Assembly (NCBI GenBank): GCA_004297645.1
Contig: SCUG01000411.1
Span: 1-12,989, forward strand
Direction: 5' to 3'
Source: Saprospiraceae bacterium
GTDB lineage: Bacteria; Bacteroidota; Bacteroidia; Chitinophagales; Saprospiraceae
Length of the DNA stretch: 12,989 bases
The notes under the pieces are model-generated. The model worked only from the letters and a program-made list of their open reading frames with translations, made no database searches and had not been told where the DNA came from. Numbering within the stretch: position 1 is the stretch's first letter; the number at the start of each line of letters is the position of its first letter. Positions 1 through 6,872 of the stretch are shown here, piece by piece. Both the position numbers and the translations under genes were made by a program.

Positions 1-45
1 TTAGTTCACTTCTTTTTAAAAAAAAACAGTTACGAAAAACCGGGG

Positions 46-53
46 CAAAGGTA
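46..53 (-). promoter_or_regulatory. Possible -7 promoter element for a gene beyond the left edge
   Basis: Read on the minus strand this is TACCTTTG, a full match to the Bacteroidota -7 word TANNTTTG. It lies downstream of the L,D-transpeptidase stop, so it would serve a minus-strand gene starting left of position 1. No TTG is seen at the expected -33 distance and no start codon is visible in bases 1-40. The purine-rich AAAAAGAAG on the minus strand near the edge could be a leader. Weak support. Confidence 0.3.
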
Positions 54-130
54 CAAGTATCAGGGGCATGGAAAATGGGAATTTTCGGAAATTGCCCACG
101 CAGGATAATGTGATTTCTATGGGTGCGCCG

Positions 131-868
131 CTATTGGATAGAAATACTTGGCAGCCCGTATTTTTTCTGAAAATAAAGGTATTCACCGGCGGTCATTTGC
201 ACCAGAAGCGGGCGCTGGACGGGGTTGAGCCAGTGCATCAATGCGAGCAGGTCTTCTTCGGGCATAGCGGTGCAGCCAGAGGTGGTGGCACCTGGCCCAT
301 TCCAGATGTGGAAGAAAATACAAGAACCATTGCCGGCCTTCGCCGGCACATTGTGATTCACAAAAACGCCCCATTTATACTGGTCGTCGGGGCGGTGCAT
401 GAATTCGCTGCTGTGCCAGTCTTTTTTTACAGAAAGGCTGCCGGTGAATTGGTTGTAAAAGGCGGAGGTGCCGTCGTCCACACATTCCAGCAGATCTGTG
501 GCTTGTACGTAGGGCAGCTTGAAGGAAGCGCTATCCACCGGGGCATAGCCGAATGCCGGGCCGAAGGTGAAGACGCCTGCCGGGGATTTCCCGTCGCCCT
601 CTTTTTTCTGAAGCCCGCCGTGGTGATTGTGCAAACCCCGCCCCCAGGCTAAGCCGTTGCGGCCAAGCATCACGGGGTGGGGATGGCCGGTGGCCTGCCA
701 GGCGTTTTCAGTTTTTTCAAAGCGGTAAAGTGTGGCCGTTGACCTTTCATAATCAGGGCTGATGACCACCACCAATTGCTGGCAAGCGGCGAAGATATTC
801 GCATCATCAGCCTTTTGGCCGCAGGCCATGAAAATGATAGTCGTGAGCACGAGAGCCATTGTTTGCAT
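131..868 (-). CDS. L,D-transpeptidase (YkuD-fold) lipoprotein
   Basis: Probable L,D-transpeptidase, which in this family forms 3-3 cross-links in peptidoglycan or attaches proteins to it through a catalytic cysteine. The motif is visible: a His (residue 187, in FFHIWNG) followed by TTSGCTAM with the presumed catalytic Cys at residue 199; Gly198 precedes it. This matches the YkuD pattern H-x(n)-[ST]-x-G-C, although the usual HGCxR/N is changed to SGCTAM. The product is 245 aa from the chosen start. The N-terminus MQTMALVLTTIIFMAC is a lipoprotein-like signal with Cys at residue 16; Phe at -3 is atypical for a lipobox. The frame stays open up to 1015, but that extension overlaps the upstream transporter by 139 nt and reads as its shadow, so I use the ATG at 868 (an ATG at 859 is also possible). 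It starts 8 nt after the transporter stop, so the two are probably co-transcribed. Family assignment is good; the substrate is unknown. Confidence 0.85.
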   Translation of the reverse strand: MQTMALVLTTIIFMACGQKADDANIFAACQQLVVVISPDYERSTATLYRFEKTENAWQATGHPHPVMLGRNGLAWGRGLHNHHGGLQKKEGDGKSPAGVFTFGPAFGYAPVDSASFKLPYVQATDLLECVDDGTSAFYNQFTGSLSVKKDWHSSEFMHRPDDQYKWGVFVNHNVPAKAGNGSCIFFHIWNGPGATTSGCTAMPEEDLLALMHWLNPVQRPLLVQMTAGEYLYFQKKYGLPSISIQ

Positions 869-876
869 GGTGAAAG

Positions 877-1899
877 TTACCCGGTGTGCTGCCCGTACCG
901 GTGCTGGCTGTCGGTGGAGATATTCGCCACCGTCCACTTGATGTGGTGCTGGAAAGGCGCCTTGCGCGGGGTGCAATTTTCGACACTGCACAGGGGGCAC
1001 GAAAACGCCAGGCATCCATCGGTGTGAACGAACATCTCCATGCTCTCGCCGAATTCGCTTTTTACGAGGGTCTCGACTTTGGCCACTTCTTCGTGCGCCT
1101 GCTGCACGTTGAGGTACCAGGGCAAGGTGAGGTGAAAATCAAGGTGAAGCACGGCGCCGTATTTTATGATGCGCAGGTTGTGAATGTCTATCCAGCTATC
1201 CTTTCGATGTTCATTGAGGTTGGTGACGAGTTCGTCGAGCAGCGCCTGGTCTGCCTCGTCCATGATGCCAGCGACGGAGCTTCGCAAAATTTTGTACCCG
1301 GTGAAGATGATGAGCAGGGCGAAAATAAGCGCCACGGCGCTGTCGAGCCATGCCATGCCGGTGAAATAGAGCACTAACAACCCGGCGATGATGCCAATGG
1401 TGGTGTATGTGTCGGATTGGAGGTGCCGCCCGCTGGCGATGAGGGCCAGCGAGTCGTTTTTTTTGCCCTTTATCACGGCGAGGGAGCCGGTGGCGAAGTT
1501 GACGGCTGCTGCAATAGCAATCAGCAGGATGCCGTAGTCGAGTTGGCCGAGTATGCGGGGGTGCCGGAGGTTGTCAATGGCTTCGTAAATAATGAGGAGG
1601 CCGGCCACCGAGATGAGGGTGCCTTCGATACCGGCGGAGATGAATTCCACTTTGCCGTGGCCGTAGGGGTGGTCAGTATCGCGGGGTTTTGCGGAGAGGT
1701 TCAGGCTGTACAACCCGATGAAACTGGCAACCACGTTGACGGTGCTTTCTAATGCGTCGGTGAGGATGGCAACGGAGTTTGTGATGTACCAAGCCACCAT
1801 TTTCACAATGAAAAGCACCAGCCCGATGACGACGACGAGCTTTTGCACCCTGATGTTGTCGCGGGCAGGTGTCATAGCTATGTGTTGTTTTTCAGCCAT
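877..1899 (-). CDS. Cation diffusion facilitator (CDF) metal efflux transporter with Cys-rich tail
   Basis: Inner-membrane divalent-cation/proton antiporter of the CDF family (Zn, Fe, Mn or Co; the metal cannot be read from sequence). Its 340 aa contain about six hydrophobic segments (roughly 21-39, 42-67, 88-108, 121-142, 165-181, 184-205). The helix II motif is TDALESTVN and the helix V motif HLQSD (H159, D163). The conserved HPYGHGKVEF is at 77-86, and a cytoplasmic CDF dimerisation domain covers about 210-290. Where FieF has D-x3-D in helix II, this protein has E51-x3-N55, a variant known in other CDF proteins. After the usual domain there is a tail with C296-x4-C301-x2-C304-x4-C309, which may be an extra metal-binding site. 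The start is supported by an AGAAGGA Shine-Dalgarno-like sequence 5 nt upstream, rare in this window. The L,D-transpeptidase gene follows after 8 nt. Confidence 0.93.
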   Translation of the reverse strand: MAEKQHIAMTPARDNIRVQKLVVVIGLVLFIVKMVAWYITNSVAILTDALESTVNVVASFIGLYSLNLSAKPRDTDHPYGHGKVEFISAGIEGTLISVAGLLIIYEAIDNLRHPRILGQLDYGILLIAIAAAVNFATGSLAVIKGKKNDSLALIASGRHLQSDTYTTIGIIAGLLVLYFTGMAWLDSAVALIFALLIIFTGYKILRSSVAGIMDEADQALLDELVTNLNEHRKDSWIDIHNLRIIKYGAVLHLDFHLTLPWYLNVQQAHEEVAKVETLVKSEFGESMEMFVHTDGCLAFSCPLCSVENCTPRKAPFQHHIKWTVANISTDSQHRYGQHTG

Positions 1900-1904
1900 T
1901 TCAG

Positions 1905-1911
1905 TCCTTCT
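1905..1911 (-). promoter_or_regulatory. Shine-Dalgarno-like site of the CDF gene
   Basis: The minus strand reads AGAAGGA, 5 nt before the ATG at 1899. Most other genes here lack such a site, so this one fixes the start and suggests good translation of the transporter. Confidence 0.6.
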
Positions 1912-2013
1912 ATTTTGGTAGGAGGTTGTTTGGGGTTTAGCTTCCGGTGAAAAAAACGTAACTGGTTATCCCATCCCCCCATCCTCACTTTCTCATTGCC
2001 CAATTGCTCTGCT

Positions 2014-2045
2014 TCATAGCAATGAAACAATGAGGCCATGAAACA
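2014..2045. repeat. Degenerate 8-bp tandem repeat, four units
   Basis: On the plus strand the units are TCATAGCA, ATGAAACA, ATGAGGCC and ATGAAACA; units 2 and 4 are identical. It lies in the 157-nt gap between the DUF4836-like gene and the CDF gene, 12 nt after the former's stop. Similar short-unit arrays occur at 4222-4253 and 5044-5064. Function unknown. Confidence 0.55.
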
Positions 2046-2056
2046 AAAAGCAACGC

Positions 2057-4099
2057 TCACATTTTCGCTCCGCCCTGCATATCGAGGAAGAGGTCGTTGA
2101 GAAAATGGAAGAGCACCTGAAGGGAGTTCGAGTCCTTGTTGGCGAAGTTGAAATTCATAGTGCCTTTAATAGAGCTGCCCACCTTGCGGGAGGCGGTGAT
2201 GCTGATACTCTCGAATTCCTGCGTGACCATGTTGACGTACGGCTCGATGCCGGAGGCGGCGGCCCCTTCGCCGCTGGCCACCTCGTGCAGGGTGTTGGGG
2301 ATGTCCCAATAGATGGCGGAGGCATTGTCGCAGAGTGTCTTGCGGTGTTTTTTACTAAGGCGTTGCGAGCGTGGGTAGCCGGAGTCTAAGCGGTTTTGCA
2401 CCAGCTCCCGGTCGTTGGTCAGCAGGAGGATGCCGTTGTGGAGGGCCAGGTACATCTCGATGCCTGCATTCGGAATTGTCATTGTATAATAGCGTCCCTG
2501 CGGCTTGAGCACTTTGGAATGCACGCCCAGGTTCACGAATTTCATCATGTCCTTTTCGCTGCCATAGGAGAGCAATGCGGTGACGATGGGTATGGTTTTC
2601 AGCATCACCGTGTCTTTTTCGACGGTGTTGAACTCCTCGTCCATGTCGTAAATCTTGGTGTTGACGAGCGTAGTTTGCATGCCCGGCACGGCGAGCAGCA
2701 GGTCGCCTTTGAGGAGGTTGGCGATGGCGTCTTCATCAATGAAAATGCCGAGTATTTTCAGGGCGTCGGAGGCGAGGTTGCCGTAGGCCGGGGTGGCGTC
2801 GAGTAGTTTATAGACGAGGTCCTTGCCTTCGTGGATGGCATTTTTCAGGTTGAAGTTCATGTAATAATAGCCGAACAACTTGTCATCGCCTTTCACGTAG
2901 CGCAGGAATTTCCGGTTGAATTTTACGTCGTAAACGCCCTTGTAAAAAGGCTTCATCTCCTCGTTGAAAAACATTTCCGACTGCACGGCCATTTTGCCAT
3001 TTTCAAAATTCAGCCCCATGGATAGGTAAGTATCTGCGTAAAAAATTTCCATAAAGCCCTGCATCATGGCCATAATTTTCTGCTGCTCGCTGTTCATGGC
3101 CGCCATGCCCATGCTTTGTTGTGGGTTAAAATAGTCCATGAGGGTGCCGTAGTCCATCCATGCGTGAAAATCGAACGACAGTGGGGCGGCGGCCTGAAAG
3201 GCGGCATTGGCAGAAATGGGTTGCAGGAAGCTGCGGGTCATGATTTTGGCGGCCCATTCTTCCACGGCTATGGTTTGCTGCCATTCCTGTTCGCCGTCTA
3301 AGGCGGGGTCGGATTCTTCCGGCTGCACCTCCCCGGTGTCTTCTTCGTAAACGGTGTCAGCTTCCTCCCATCCGTATTCCGGCTGCACCACTTCCGTATC
3401 TTCTTGGTAAACGGTGTCAGCTTCCTCCCATCCGTATTCCGGCTGCACCTCCCCGGTGTCTTCTTCGTAAACGGTGTCAATTTCCTCCCACTCGTATTCC
3501 GGCGGCGCCTCATAACCCCCGTCATCGTTTGTGATGAAGCTATCTGTGGCTCCCGGCAGTTTTACGTACCAGATGTTGACGATGACTTCGTCGTTCCAGG
3601 CGTATGCTTCTTTGCCGTTGGTCCACAGGTTATAGCCGTCTTTTTGCTGCAAATTCAGGAGGTAGTCTTCGCCTTTGAGCTGTTGCAGGCGATTTTCATA
3701 AGTGAGGCGGTTGCCCATTTTGCCCACGAAGGTGAGGAAGGTGCCAATGCCTTCTTTGCAGGCAAAAAAATTAGAAGGTTCGAGCACGTCGAAGCCAAGC
3801 TGCGAAGGGGTGCGTAACATATCCTCGAAATAGGCTTCTTCGTTTTCATTGCTGCCGGTGCTGCGGTATTTTTTCACCATTTCATGGTAAACGTCGAGCT
3901 GCTGCAAAGCGGCGAAGTCCACCTTTTTATCTAGGTTTTGCAGGTGGGTGGTCAAAACGAAAAAAGCATTCGAGGGTACATACTTCGCCGTTGTTTGCCC
4001 CCAAAGGGTCGCTGATGGTGTGGCCAGCAAAAGCAAAAAGGAAAAAAGCAGCACTCCGCTGAATGCGGTGCCGCTGCCGGTTTTTTTGGTAGAAATCAT
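2057..4099 (-). CDS. Secreted DUF4836-like protein with internal acidic repeats
   Basis: A 680-aa exported protein. The N-terminus (residues 1-34) is a signal peptide with a hydrophobic core and likely cleavage before QTTAKYVPSNA. The mature start, a YVPSNAFFVLTT strand and then LDKKVDF, resembles DUF4836 proteins of Bacteroidota, whose function is unknown; this assignment is from memory of the pattern. Residues 200-259 are three head-to-tail 20-residue units (PEYGWEEADTVYEEDTGEVQ type), very acidic with no Lys or Arg. They interrupt the protein between an N-terminal part (35-195) and a C-terminal part (about 285-680). The C-terminal part has alternating hydrophobic strands and a motif-like stretch DNASAIYWDIPN (591-602). 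There is no T9SS sorting domain and no lipobox. A TATCTTTG -7 element lies 56 nt upstream of the ATG. The CDF gene follows after 157 nt. Confidence 0.8.
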   Translation of the reverse strand: MISTKKTGSGTAFSGVLLFSFLLLLATPSATLWGQTTAKYVPSNAFFVLTTHLQNLDKKVDFAALQQLDVYHEMVKKYRSTGSNENEEAYFEDMLRTPSQLGFDVLEPSNFFACKEGIGTFLTFVGKMGNRLTYENRLQQLKGEDYLLNLQQKDGYNLWTNGKEAYAWNDEVIVNIWYVKLPGATDSFITNDDGGYEAPPEYEWEEIDTVYEEDTGEVQPEYGWEEADTVYQEDTEVVQPEYGWEEADTVYEEDTGEVQPEESDPALDGEQEWQQTIAVEEWAAKIMTRSFLQPISANAAFQAAAPLSFDFHAWMDYGTLMDYFNPQQSMGMAAMNSEQQKIMAMMQGFMEIFYADTYLSMGLNFENGKMAVQSEMFFNEEMKPFYKGVYDVKFNRKFLRYVKGDDKLFGYYYMNFNLKNAIHEGKDLVYKLLDATPAYGNLASDALKILGIFIDEDAIANLLKGDLLLAVPGMQTTLVNTKIYDMDEEFNTVEKDTVMLKTIPIVTALLSYGSEKDMMKFVNLGVHSKVLKPQGRYYTMTIPNAGIEMYLALHNGILLLTNDRELVQNRLDSGYPRSQRLSKKHRKTLCDNASAIYWDIPNTLHEVASGEGAAASGIEPYVNMVTQEFESISITASRKVGSSIKGTMNFNFANKDSNSLQVLFHFLNDLFLDMQGGAKM
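3323..3502 (-). repeat. 3 x 60-bp in-frame tandem repeat
   Basis: Three 60-bp units without spacers encode residues 200-259 of the DUF4836-like protein. By eye, units 1 and 3 (plus-strand order) differ at about 4 positions and units 1 and 2 at about 6, so duplication looks fairly recent. The unit length is a multiple of three, so gain or loss of units keeps the frame. Each unit encodes one Trp, two Tyr and seven or eight Asp/Glu. Confidence 0.95.
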
Positions 4100-4154
4100 G
4101 GTTGTGAATTTGAAGTGTGAAAATTGACTGCGCTCTATCGCACCATACGTTTTT

Positions 4155-4162
4155 CAAAGATA
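4155..4162 (-). promoter_or_regulatory. -7 promoter element of the DUF4836-like gene
   Basis: The minus strand reads TATCTTTG, a full match to TANNTTTG, 56 nt upstream of the ATG at 4099. At 19-nt spacing the -33 position reads CTG rather than TTG (4182-4184), so the -33 element is weak. The predicted leader is about 50 nt. Confidence 0.5.
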
Positions 4163-4221
4163 ATGAGAATCGGGTAAAGTGCAGCATGTTGTTGGCCGTT
4201 TACATCAAATCCTCTCCCGCC

Positions 4222-4253
4222 CTCCAACACTTCAGCACCATAACACCTCAGCA
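4222..4253. repeat. Degenerate 8-bp tandem repeat, four units
   Basis: The minus strand reads TGCTGAGG, TGTTATGG, TGCTGAAG, TGTTGGAG. The same tract can be read as a 16-bp unit present twice with 3 mismatches. It begins 7 nt downstream of the stop of the lipoprotein gene ending at 4260. Same style as 2014-2045. Confidence 0.55.
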
Positions 4254-4259
4254 TCGTCT

Positions 4260-4928
4260 CTAAAACGACACAGTATTCGCCAGCGTGGCCGTGCCCTTTG
4301 CCAACTCAGAAATGGGGAGCCGCAACATGATGGCCTTGCCACCCGGCGATAATTGCGACGATTTGTTGGAGTATTGGCGGATGGTTTTGTCAAAGCGGTA
4401 GATGCTGGTCATGCGGGCCGATTCGAGGATGTGGCGTTGCGACGAGCTGAGGCTGTAATAGTCTTTCGGCTCCACGGGGGAGTTGTAAAGCCGCTGGAAC
4501 TGCCCGCCGTTGTAACGGTAATTGGGCTGCTCTACCTTCTTCGTGTGGAGGTAGTTCATTTTTTCGCCCAGAGCTGCGATGGCGTCGTTCAGTGCCTGAA
4601 TGCTGGCGAAGCGGCTGCTCACCCGAAATACAAAGTTGGTCCAGTCGGCCCTGGTCTGCACGTTAGAGATGCCTTCGGCACCTTCCAGGATAACTTTTAC
4701 ATGCTGCAACATGCTCTCCACGTCGTCTTGGTGTGGCAGATTCACAGCCTCGAATTTGCCCAGTTTCAGGTATCTTCTGACGTTGTCTTTGCTTTCGCTG
4801 AGGTTCACCACCAGCAGCACCTCGCCGGAGCCGTTGGCTTTCATGTTCACCTCTTCGCGGATTTCAAAACAACTCGTCAGGGAAGCCAACAGCAACAGCC
4901 CGAAGATTTTGGTCACAATGGATTTCAT
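4260..4928 (-). CDS. Lipoprotein of unknown function
   Basis: 222 aa. The N-terminus MKSIVTKIFGLLLLASLTSC is a clear lipoprotein signal peptide with lipobox LTSC and lipidated Cys at residue 20. After it comes FEIREEVNMKANGSGEV, then mixed alpha/beta sequence with a VLLVVNLS strand (38-45) and a helical region (about 105-125). I do not recognise a named domain. The opening 'xIxExVxxxxxGSGEVxxxxxLS' resembles beta-rich envelope lipoproteins that begin with a strand carrying a GSG turn, but that is only an impression. A perfect palindrome (4979-5010) and the gene for a two-helix membrane protein lie upstream. No -7 element is visible between them, so it may be transcribed with that gene. Confidence 0.8.
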   Translation of the reverse strand: MKSIVTKIFGLLLLASLTSCFEIREEVNMKANGSGEVLLVVNLSESKDNVRRYLKLGKFEAVNLPHQDDVESMLQHVKVILEGAEGISNVQTRADWTNFVFRVSSRFASIQALNDAIAALGEKMNYLHTKKVEQPNYRYNGGQFQRLYNSPVEPKDYYSLSSSQRHILESARMTSIYRFDKTIRQYSNKSSQLSPGGKAIMLRLPISELAKGTATLANTVSF

Positions 4929-4978
4929 GGTTTCAGGTTTCTTGCCTTTTGAGGCGGTTTTAGGTTCCGGCAGGGAGA

Positions 4979-5010
4979 TTGACCGGGTGACTTGGAAGTC
5001 ACCCGGTCAA
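4979..5010. repeat. Perfect 15-bp palindrome, REP-like
   Basis: Arms TTGACCGGGTGACTT (4979-4993) and AAGTCACCCGGTCAA (4996-5010) are perfect inverse complements around a 2-bp centre GG. It sits in the 132-nt gap between the genes at 5061 and 4928. No T-run follows on the minus strand, so it is not a standard intrinsic terminator there. In RNA it would fold strongly. A repetitive extragenic palindrome is the likeliest reading; an operator or processing site is possible. Confidence 0.75.
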
Positions 5011-5043
5011 TTTGCAAAGGATTCCGGGCGCTCGCTGTCTGTG

Positions 5044-5064
5044 GTCTCCCGTCTCCCGTCTCAC
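5044..5064. repeat. 7-bp tandem repeat, three units
   Basis: GTCTCCC, GTCTCCC, GTCTCAC on the plus strand, overlapping the last four bases of the gene that stops at 5061. It is the third short-unit array at a gene end in this window. Confidence 0.5.
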
Positions 5065-5360
5065 TTGTAATACATCAAAACAGCGCCAAAAAAGGTGATG
5101 AGCACGATGAGCACGATGGCCATTTTAATGGAGTAATGGATATGGTTGACGAAGGCGCGGATGTCATCTTGCATGCCGGGGTATTTTGGTAAAATTTCTT
5201 CCTCCATTTTGGCCTTGCTGAAAATATGTGCCGCACCGAATTGCACCCGGTTTTGCACCAGCTTTTTGTAGGATTTCATCACCTTGACCCGAAAATAAAC
5301 ATTCAGGAAGAGCATGGCAGCGAACAGGCCGGTGAGCAGAAAGATGAGCATTCTAAACAT
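5061..5360 (-). CDS. Small two-helix membrane protein, function unknown
   Basis: 99 aa with hydrophobic segments at about 3-24 and 79-97, joined by a charged, largely helical loop (RVKVMKSYKKLVQNR, then KAKMEEEILPKYPGM). The short basic start followed by a long hydrophobic stretch suggests a membrane anchor rather than a cleaved signal. I do not recognise the family; small proteins of this design are common in Bacteroidota. The ATG at 5360 sits about 20 nt downstream of a well-formed promoter, which supports the start. The lipoprotein gene at 4928 follows after 132 nt. Confidence 0.72.
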   Translation of the reverse strand: MFRMLIFLLTGLFAAMLFLNVYFRVKVMKSYKKLVQNRVQFGAAHIFSKAKMEEEILPKYPGMQDDIRAFVNHIHYSIKMAIVLIVLITFFGAVLMYYK

Positions 5361-5379
5361 GAGCTACGAAAATTTTTGC

Positions 5380-5412
5380 CAAAGGTAATGGCAAACTCCC
5401 GGCCCGGCAAAA
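5380..5412 (-). promoter_or_regulatory. Bacteroidota-type promoter of the two-helix membrane protein gene
   Basis: On the minus strand: -33 TTTTG (5408-5412, TTG at 5408-5410), a 20-nt spacer, then -7 TACCTTTG (5380-5387), a full match to TANNTTTG. Transcription would start near 5373, giving a very short leader before the ATG at 5360. Confidence 0.6.
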
Positions 5413-5435
5413 TTTTCATGGCGTGCCACCAGCAT

Positions 5436-5477
5436 GGTCACGTCCCGCTGCTACGCATGGGCAGACGGGACATGACC
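5436..5477. repeat. Long imperfect palindrome downstream of the FadL gene
   Basis: The 5' arm (5436-5450, GGTCACGTCCCGCTG) pairs with the 3' arm (5462-5477, CAGACGGGACATGACC) over 15 pairs with one bulged base and one G-T wobble when read as minus-strand RNA. The loop is 11 nt. It lies 31 nt after the FadL stop and 24 nt before the -33 element of the next gene. There is no T-run after either arm, so REP-like element or Rho-linked 3' end structure fits better than an intrinsic terminator. Confidence 0.65.
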
Positions 5478-5507
5478 CAACATCCACAATTCAAATTGGC
5501 ATCGCAA

Positions 5508-6872
5508 TCATCTTCCGAATTTATAACTCACCCCGAGCAGCAGCACATCCGTGTGCATCTTGCTGGTGATCTCGCTTTGGGGCACTTTGCCGAGGGGGTC
5601 TTCGGCGGTGATGAACTGGGGGTTCATAAGCTGGCCGCTGACTTCCGCCGTTAGCCCGCGGTGGTAGGTAAGGCTAACATTGAATTGGCTGCCTAATTCA
5701 TAACCTAAGCCAAACTGCACGGCGTTTTCGATGACTGCCGGTGCCGGCGAGGAGAAGAACACATTGTCTTCCGTGATGGGGTTGGTGCTGAATGTGTAGC
5801 CCACCCGAAGGGGCAGTTTATCTATACCTTTGAATTGGAGGCCCGCCCCCACGACGTGTACATCCTTCCAGCCGAAGCCGGCCACAGCGCCGGTGGGGTA
5901 GCCGTTTTCACCAATGACCCAACCCGTTTTTTCAAACCCATCTGTTTTCGAATAATTGATGAAGCGATAGTCCACCGCCACATCAATCATATCGCTGGAG
6001 AAGCCGATGCCGGCAGAAATAATGGCCGGGAAATCCATGTTGAAATTAGTGGCTGGGGCCGTGGAGCCATCGGGGTATTTTCCGCCGATTTCTAAGTCTT
6101 CAAACCACTGCGTGCTTTTGTACGAAAGCCCGGCGTTGAGGCCAATGTCTGTTTGGTAAAACAGGCCTGCCTGAAAGCCCATGCCGAGGGCCGTGGCTTT
6201 ATCGCCGATGGGGTAGCCCAGTTCCGGGTTGGGCGCAGCAATGGGCACCGGCTCGATTTGCAGCGTGGAATAATTGAACGTGGGGGCGAGGCCAACGGAC
6301 AGGCCATTGCCCAAATCATAGGCTGTGGTCAGGCCCAACTGCATCAGTTGGTACTCGGAGAACAGGTGGCCAAAGCCACCCATGCTTTGTGGGTAAAGCA
6401 GGGGGTTGGAACGGGTGGGGTCGAAATTGGGGTTGCCGGGTACTGGCAAATTGGTGGTGGCGGGGTAGTCCACCCCGAACCCGCTGACGCCAAATGCCGA
6501 GATGCCGAAAGCGAACTTGCTGTCCGGCAGGCTGAAAACAACACCCAGCGTGGGCAGCGGAGAGGCCCCCATTTCGTCTTTGGTGAGGCCTTCGATGGTC
6601 ATAAACCCGCCTTGCCCGTCGGGTTGCACTACTTTGGCGTACACTTCCGGCGCAGCCGTAAACCAGGCCACGCTGGCCGACAACTCGTTTTGGCCGAAGG
6701 CCGTGATGGAGGCGGGGTTCCATTGGAGCGAGCCCGCAGCATCAATGGGCAGGGCGGTGGCTGCTCCTCCCATCGAAAAATTGACTGCCCCGGAGCCTTG
6801 CAATACGTGGCCCGTCTGTGCGTGAAGCGTGACCATCAGGAGACTGAATAATGCAATGATTATGGATTTCAT
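5508..6872 (-). CDS. FadL/OmpP1/TodX-family outer-membrane transporter
   Basis: Outer-membrane beta-barrel of the FadL family, which takes up long-chain fatty acids and other hydrophobic compounds; the substrate is not readable. It has 454 aa from the chosen ATG. The signal peptide MKSIIIALFSLLMVTLHA is cut before QTGHVLQGSG. The mature N-terminus carries the family signature GSGAVNFSMGGAATALPIDAAGS followed by LQWNPASI, the plug region. Many alternating strands follow (such as VGLAPTFNYSTL and IDVAVDYRFINYS), and the protein ends in VSYKFGR, a barrel-type terminal strand. The frame is open 22 codons further up to 6938, but that part is not signal-like, so the ATG at 6872 is preferred. No Shine-Dalgarno or -7 element is evident upstream. 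Confidence 0.92.
   Translation of the reverse strand: MKSIIIALFSLLMVTLHAQTGHVLQGSGAVNFSMGGAATALPIDAAGSLQWNPASITAFGQNELSASVAWFTAAPEVYAKVVQPDGQGGFMTIEGLTKDEMGASPLPTLGVVFSLPDSKFAFGISAFGVSGFGVDYPATTNLPVPGNPNFDPTRSNPLLYPQSMGGFGHLFSEYQLMQLGLTTAYDLGNGLSVGLAPTFNYSTLQIEPVPIAAPNPELGYPIGDKATALGMGFQAGLFYQTDIGLNAGLSYKSTQWFEDLEIGGKYPDGSTAPATNFNMDFPAIISAGIGFSSDMIDVAVDYRFINYSKTDGFEKTGWVIGENGYPTGAVAGFGWKDVHVVGAGLQFKGIDKLPLRVGYTFSTNPITEDNVFFSSPAPAVIENAVQFGLGYELGSQFNVSLTYHRGLTAEVSGQLMNPQFITAEDPLGKVPQSEITSKMHTDVLLLGVSYKFGR

Noticed and set aside
68..652. 194-codon plus-strand frame antisense to the L,D-transpeptidase
   Set aside because: The opposite strand has a catalytic motif and lipoprotein signal; this frame shows nothing recognisable.
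869..1015. N-terminal extension of the L,D-transpeptidase
   Set aside because: It overlaps the end of the CDF gene and lacks any signal; the internal ATG at 868 is followed by a lipoprotein signal.
1878..2060. 60-codon minus-strand frame starting with GTG and overlapping the stop of the DUF4836-like gene by 4 nt
   Set aside because: The 4-nt overlap looks operon-like, but the product has no recognisable feature, runs through the 8-bp repeat array and overlaps the start of the CDF gene.
3321..3500. CRISPR-like array because of regular 60-bp spacing
   Set aside because: The repeats are contiguous with no unique spacers and stay in frame within a coding sequence.
3298..3525. 75-codon frame with repeated KLTPFTKK segments
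   Set aside because: It is an out-of-frame reading of the 60-bp repeats within the DUF4836-like gene.
6153..6851. 232-codon plus-strand frame antisense to the FadL gene
   Set aside because: Shadow of a GC-rich real gene; no signal, domain or promoter.
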